This document shows positions 63,746 through 64,000 of a DNA stretch of 64,000 nucleotides, in pieces. Positions within the stretch are counted from its first letter, which is position 1. The number at the start of each line of letters is the position of its first letter. The DNA lies in assembly GCF_032818155.1 (NCBI RefSeq), contig NZ_CP102589.1, positions 2,466,001 through 2,530,000 on the forward strand, read 5' to 3'. The position numbers and the translations under genes were made by a program. Under the pieces are notes generated by a model. The model saw only the letters and a program-made list of their open reading frames with translations. It had not been told where the DNA came from and searched no databases. The DNA is from Niallia taxi (GTDB taxonomy: Bacteria; Bacillota; Bacilli; Bacillales; Cytobacillaceae).

Positions 63746-64000
63746 ATGAATACAAAACTGATTATTGTAGAAGGGTTGCCTGGCAGTGGTAAATCAACTA
63801 CTGCATCAACTATTTATGAAATTTTGCAAAACTATCCTATAAAAAGTGAATTGTTTCTTGAGGGAAACCTCGACCACCCTGCTGATTATGATGGAGTTGC
63901 TTGCTTCTCACATTCAGAATGGGGCTTACTTGAAAATAATTTCGTTAACAAAAAAATCCTTCATTCCAATGTAGAGTATAACAGCGGTTTATTCCTTTTT
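63746..64000 (+). CDS. P-loop NTPase/kinase-like protein, 3' end outside the window
   Basis: The first 85 codons read MNTKLIIVEGLPGSGKSTTAS, a textbook Walker A (GLPGSGKST) after a beta strand, followed by a helix and a GNLDHPADYDG segment. This suggests a small-molecule kinase or uncharacterised P-loop phosphotransferase. AAAGGG lies 9 nt upstream. The frame stays open to the window end, so product and length cannot be completed. Confidence 0.8.
   Translation, partial: MNTKLIIVEGLPGSGKSTTASTIYEILQNYPIKSELFLEGNLDHPADYDGVACFSHSEWGLLENNFVNKKILHSNVEYNSGLFLF

Overview
The window is chromosomal DNA of a low-GC, endospore-forming member of the Bacillaceae. The grounds are AAGGAGG-type ribosome binding sites, several TTG/GTG starts, gltAB divergent from gltC, a complete puc-type xanthine dehydrogenase operon, an RsbR-type protein, YdjO- and SplA-like small proteins, and an intergenic repeat of a kind common in this family. 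Species cannot be fixed from the sequence; a Niallia/Bacillus-like organism is a reasonable guess. No tRNA, rRNA, CRISPR array, phage or intact insertion sequence was seen.

Region 1 (1-12060) is a surface-glycan locus. It has an NAD-dependent sugar epimerase, an operon of two GT4 glycosyltransferases plus a Gln/Glu-rich coiled-coil protein, a tandem pair of 172-residue lysine-free, cysteine-free beta-type proteins, a four-gene nucleotide-sugar operon (UDP-GlcNAc 2-epimerase, CapE-like dehydratase/epimerase, RmlD-like reductase, another SDR), one more GT4 and one GT2. Five of its six transcription units carry a CATANNNTA -10 element, four with an AC dinucleotide 16-17 nt upstream. That is the sigma-K (late mother cell) consensus. 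I infer that this is a spore-surface glycoprotein/polysaccharide locus, and it is the best candidate here for an undescribed system.

Region 2 (12100-39650) is mostly core metabolism: two cyclophilins, an SF1 helicase, an HD-domain protein, glutamate synthase (gltA, gltB) with its LysR regulator, oligoendopeptidase F, an Old Yellow Enzyme homologue, an RsbR-like STAS protein, a candidate free-standing small RNA, an IDEAL-domain protein, a HAD phosphatase, a dimethylargininase-like enzyme, branched-chain aminotransferase, an M20 dipeptidase, a CAP-domain protein, two transporters and purT. The gltA leader holds a sequence matching the TnrA/GlnR consensus at every position, and two LysR boxes lie at the expected GltC positions.

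Region 3 (39788-49861) is purine catabolism on the minus strand: pucA, pucB, pucC, pucD, pucE, uraD, uraH and allB. The four pucA-E junctions are overlapping, three of them ATGA. A near-perfect TnrA/GlnR box lies upstream. The uricase step is missing: uraD stands alone instead of being fused to uricase as in B. subtilis PucL. Upstream sits a two-gene operon of a PlsY-type acyltransferase and an unusual fusion of an N-acyl-amino-acid-synthase-like GNAT domain to a class V aminotransferase.

Region 4 (50000-64000) contains a small XRE regulator, a chemoreceptor, a coiled-coil protein, a LysM-3D cell-wall protein, a PAS histidine kinase with a degenerate MHYT sensor, a second oligoendopeptidase F, small proteins (one SplA-like, one YdjO-like), an AlaX-type editing protein, RecQ, and the start of a P-loop protein cut by the window edge. 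Two diverged copies of one intergenic repeat (35793-36149 and 50710-50994) each sit at the 3' end of a gene in a convergent gap and supply its terminator hairpin.
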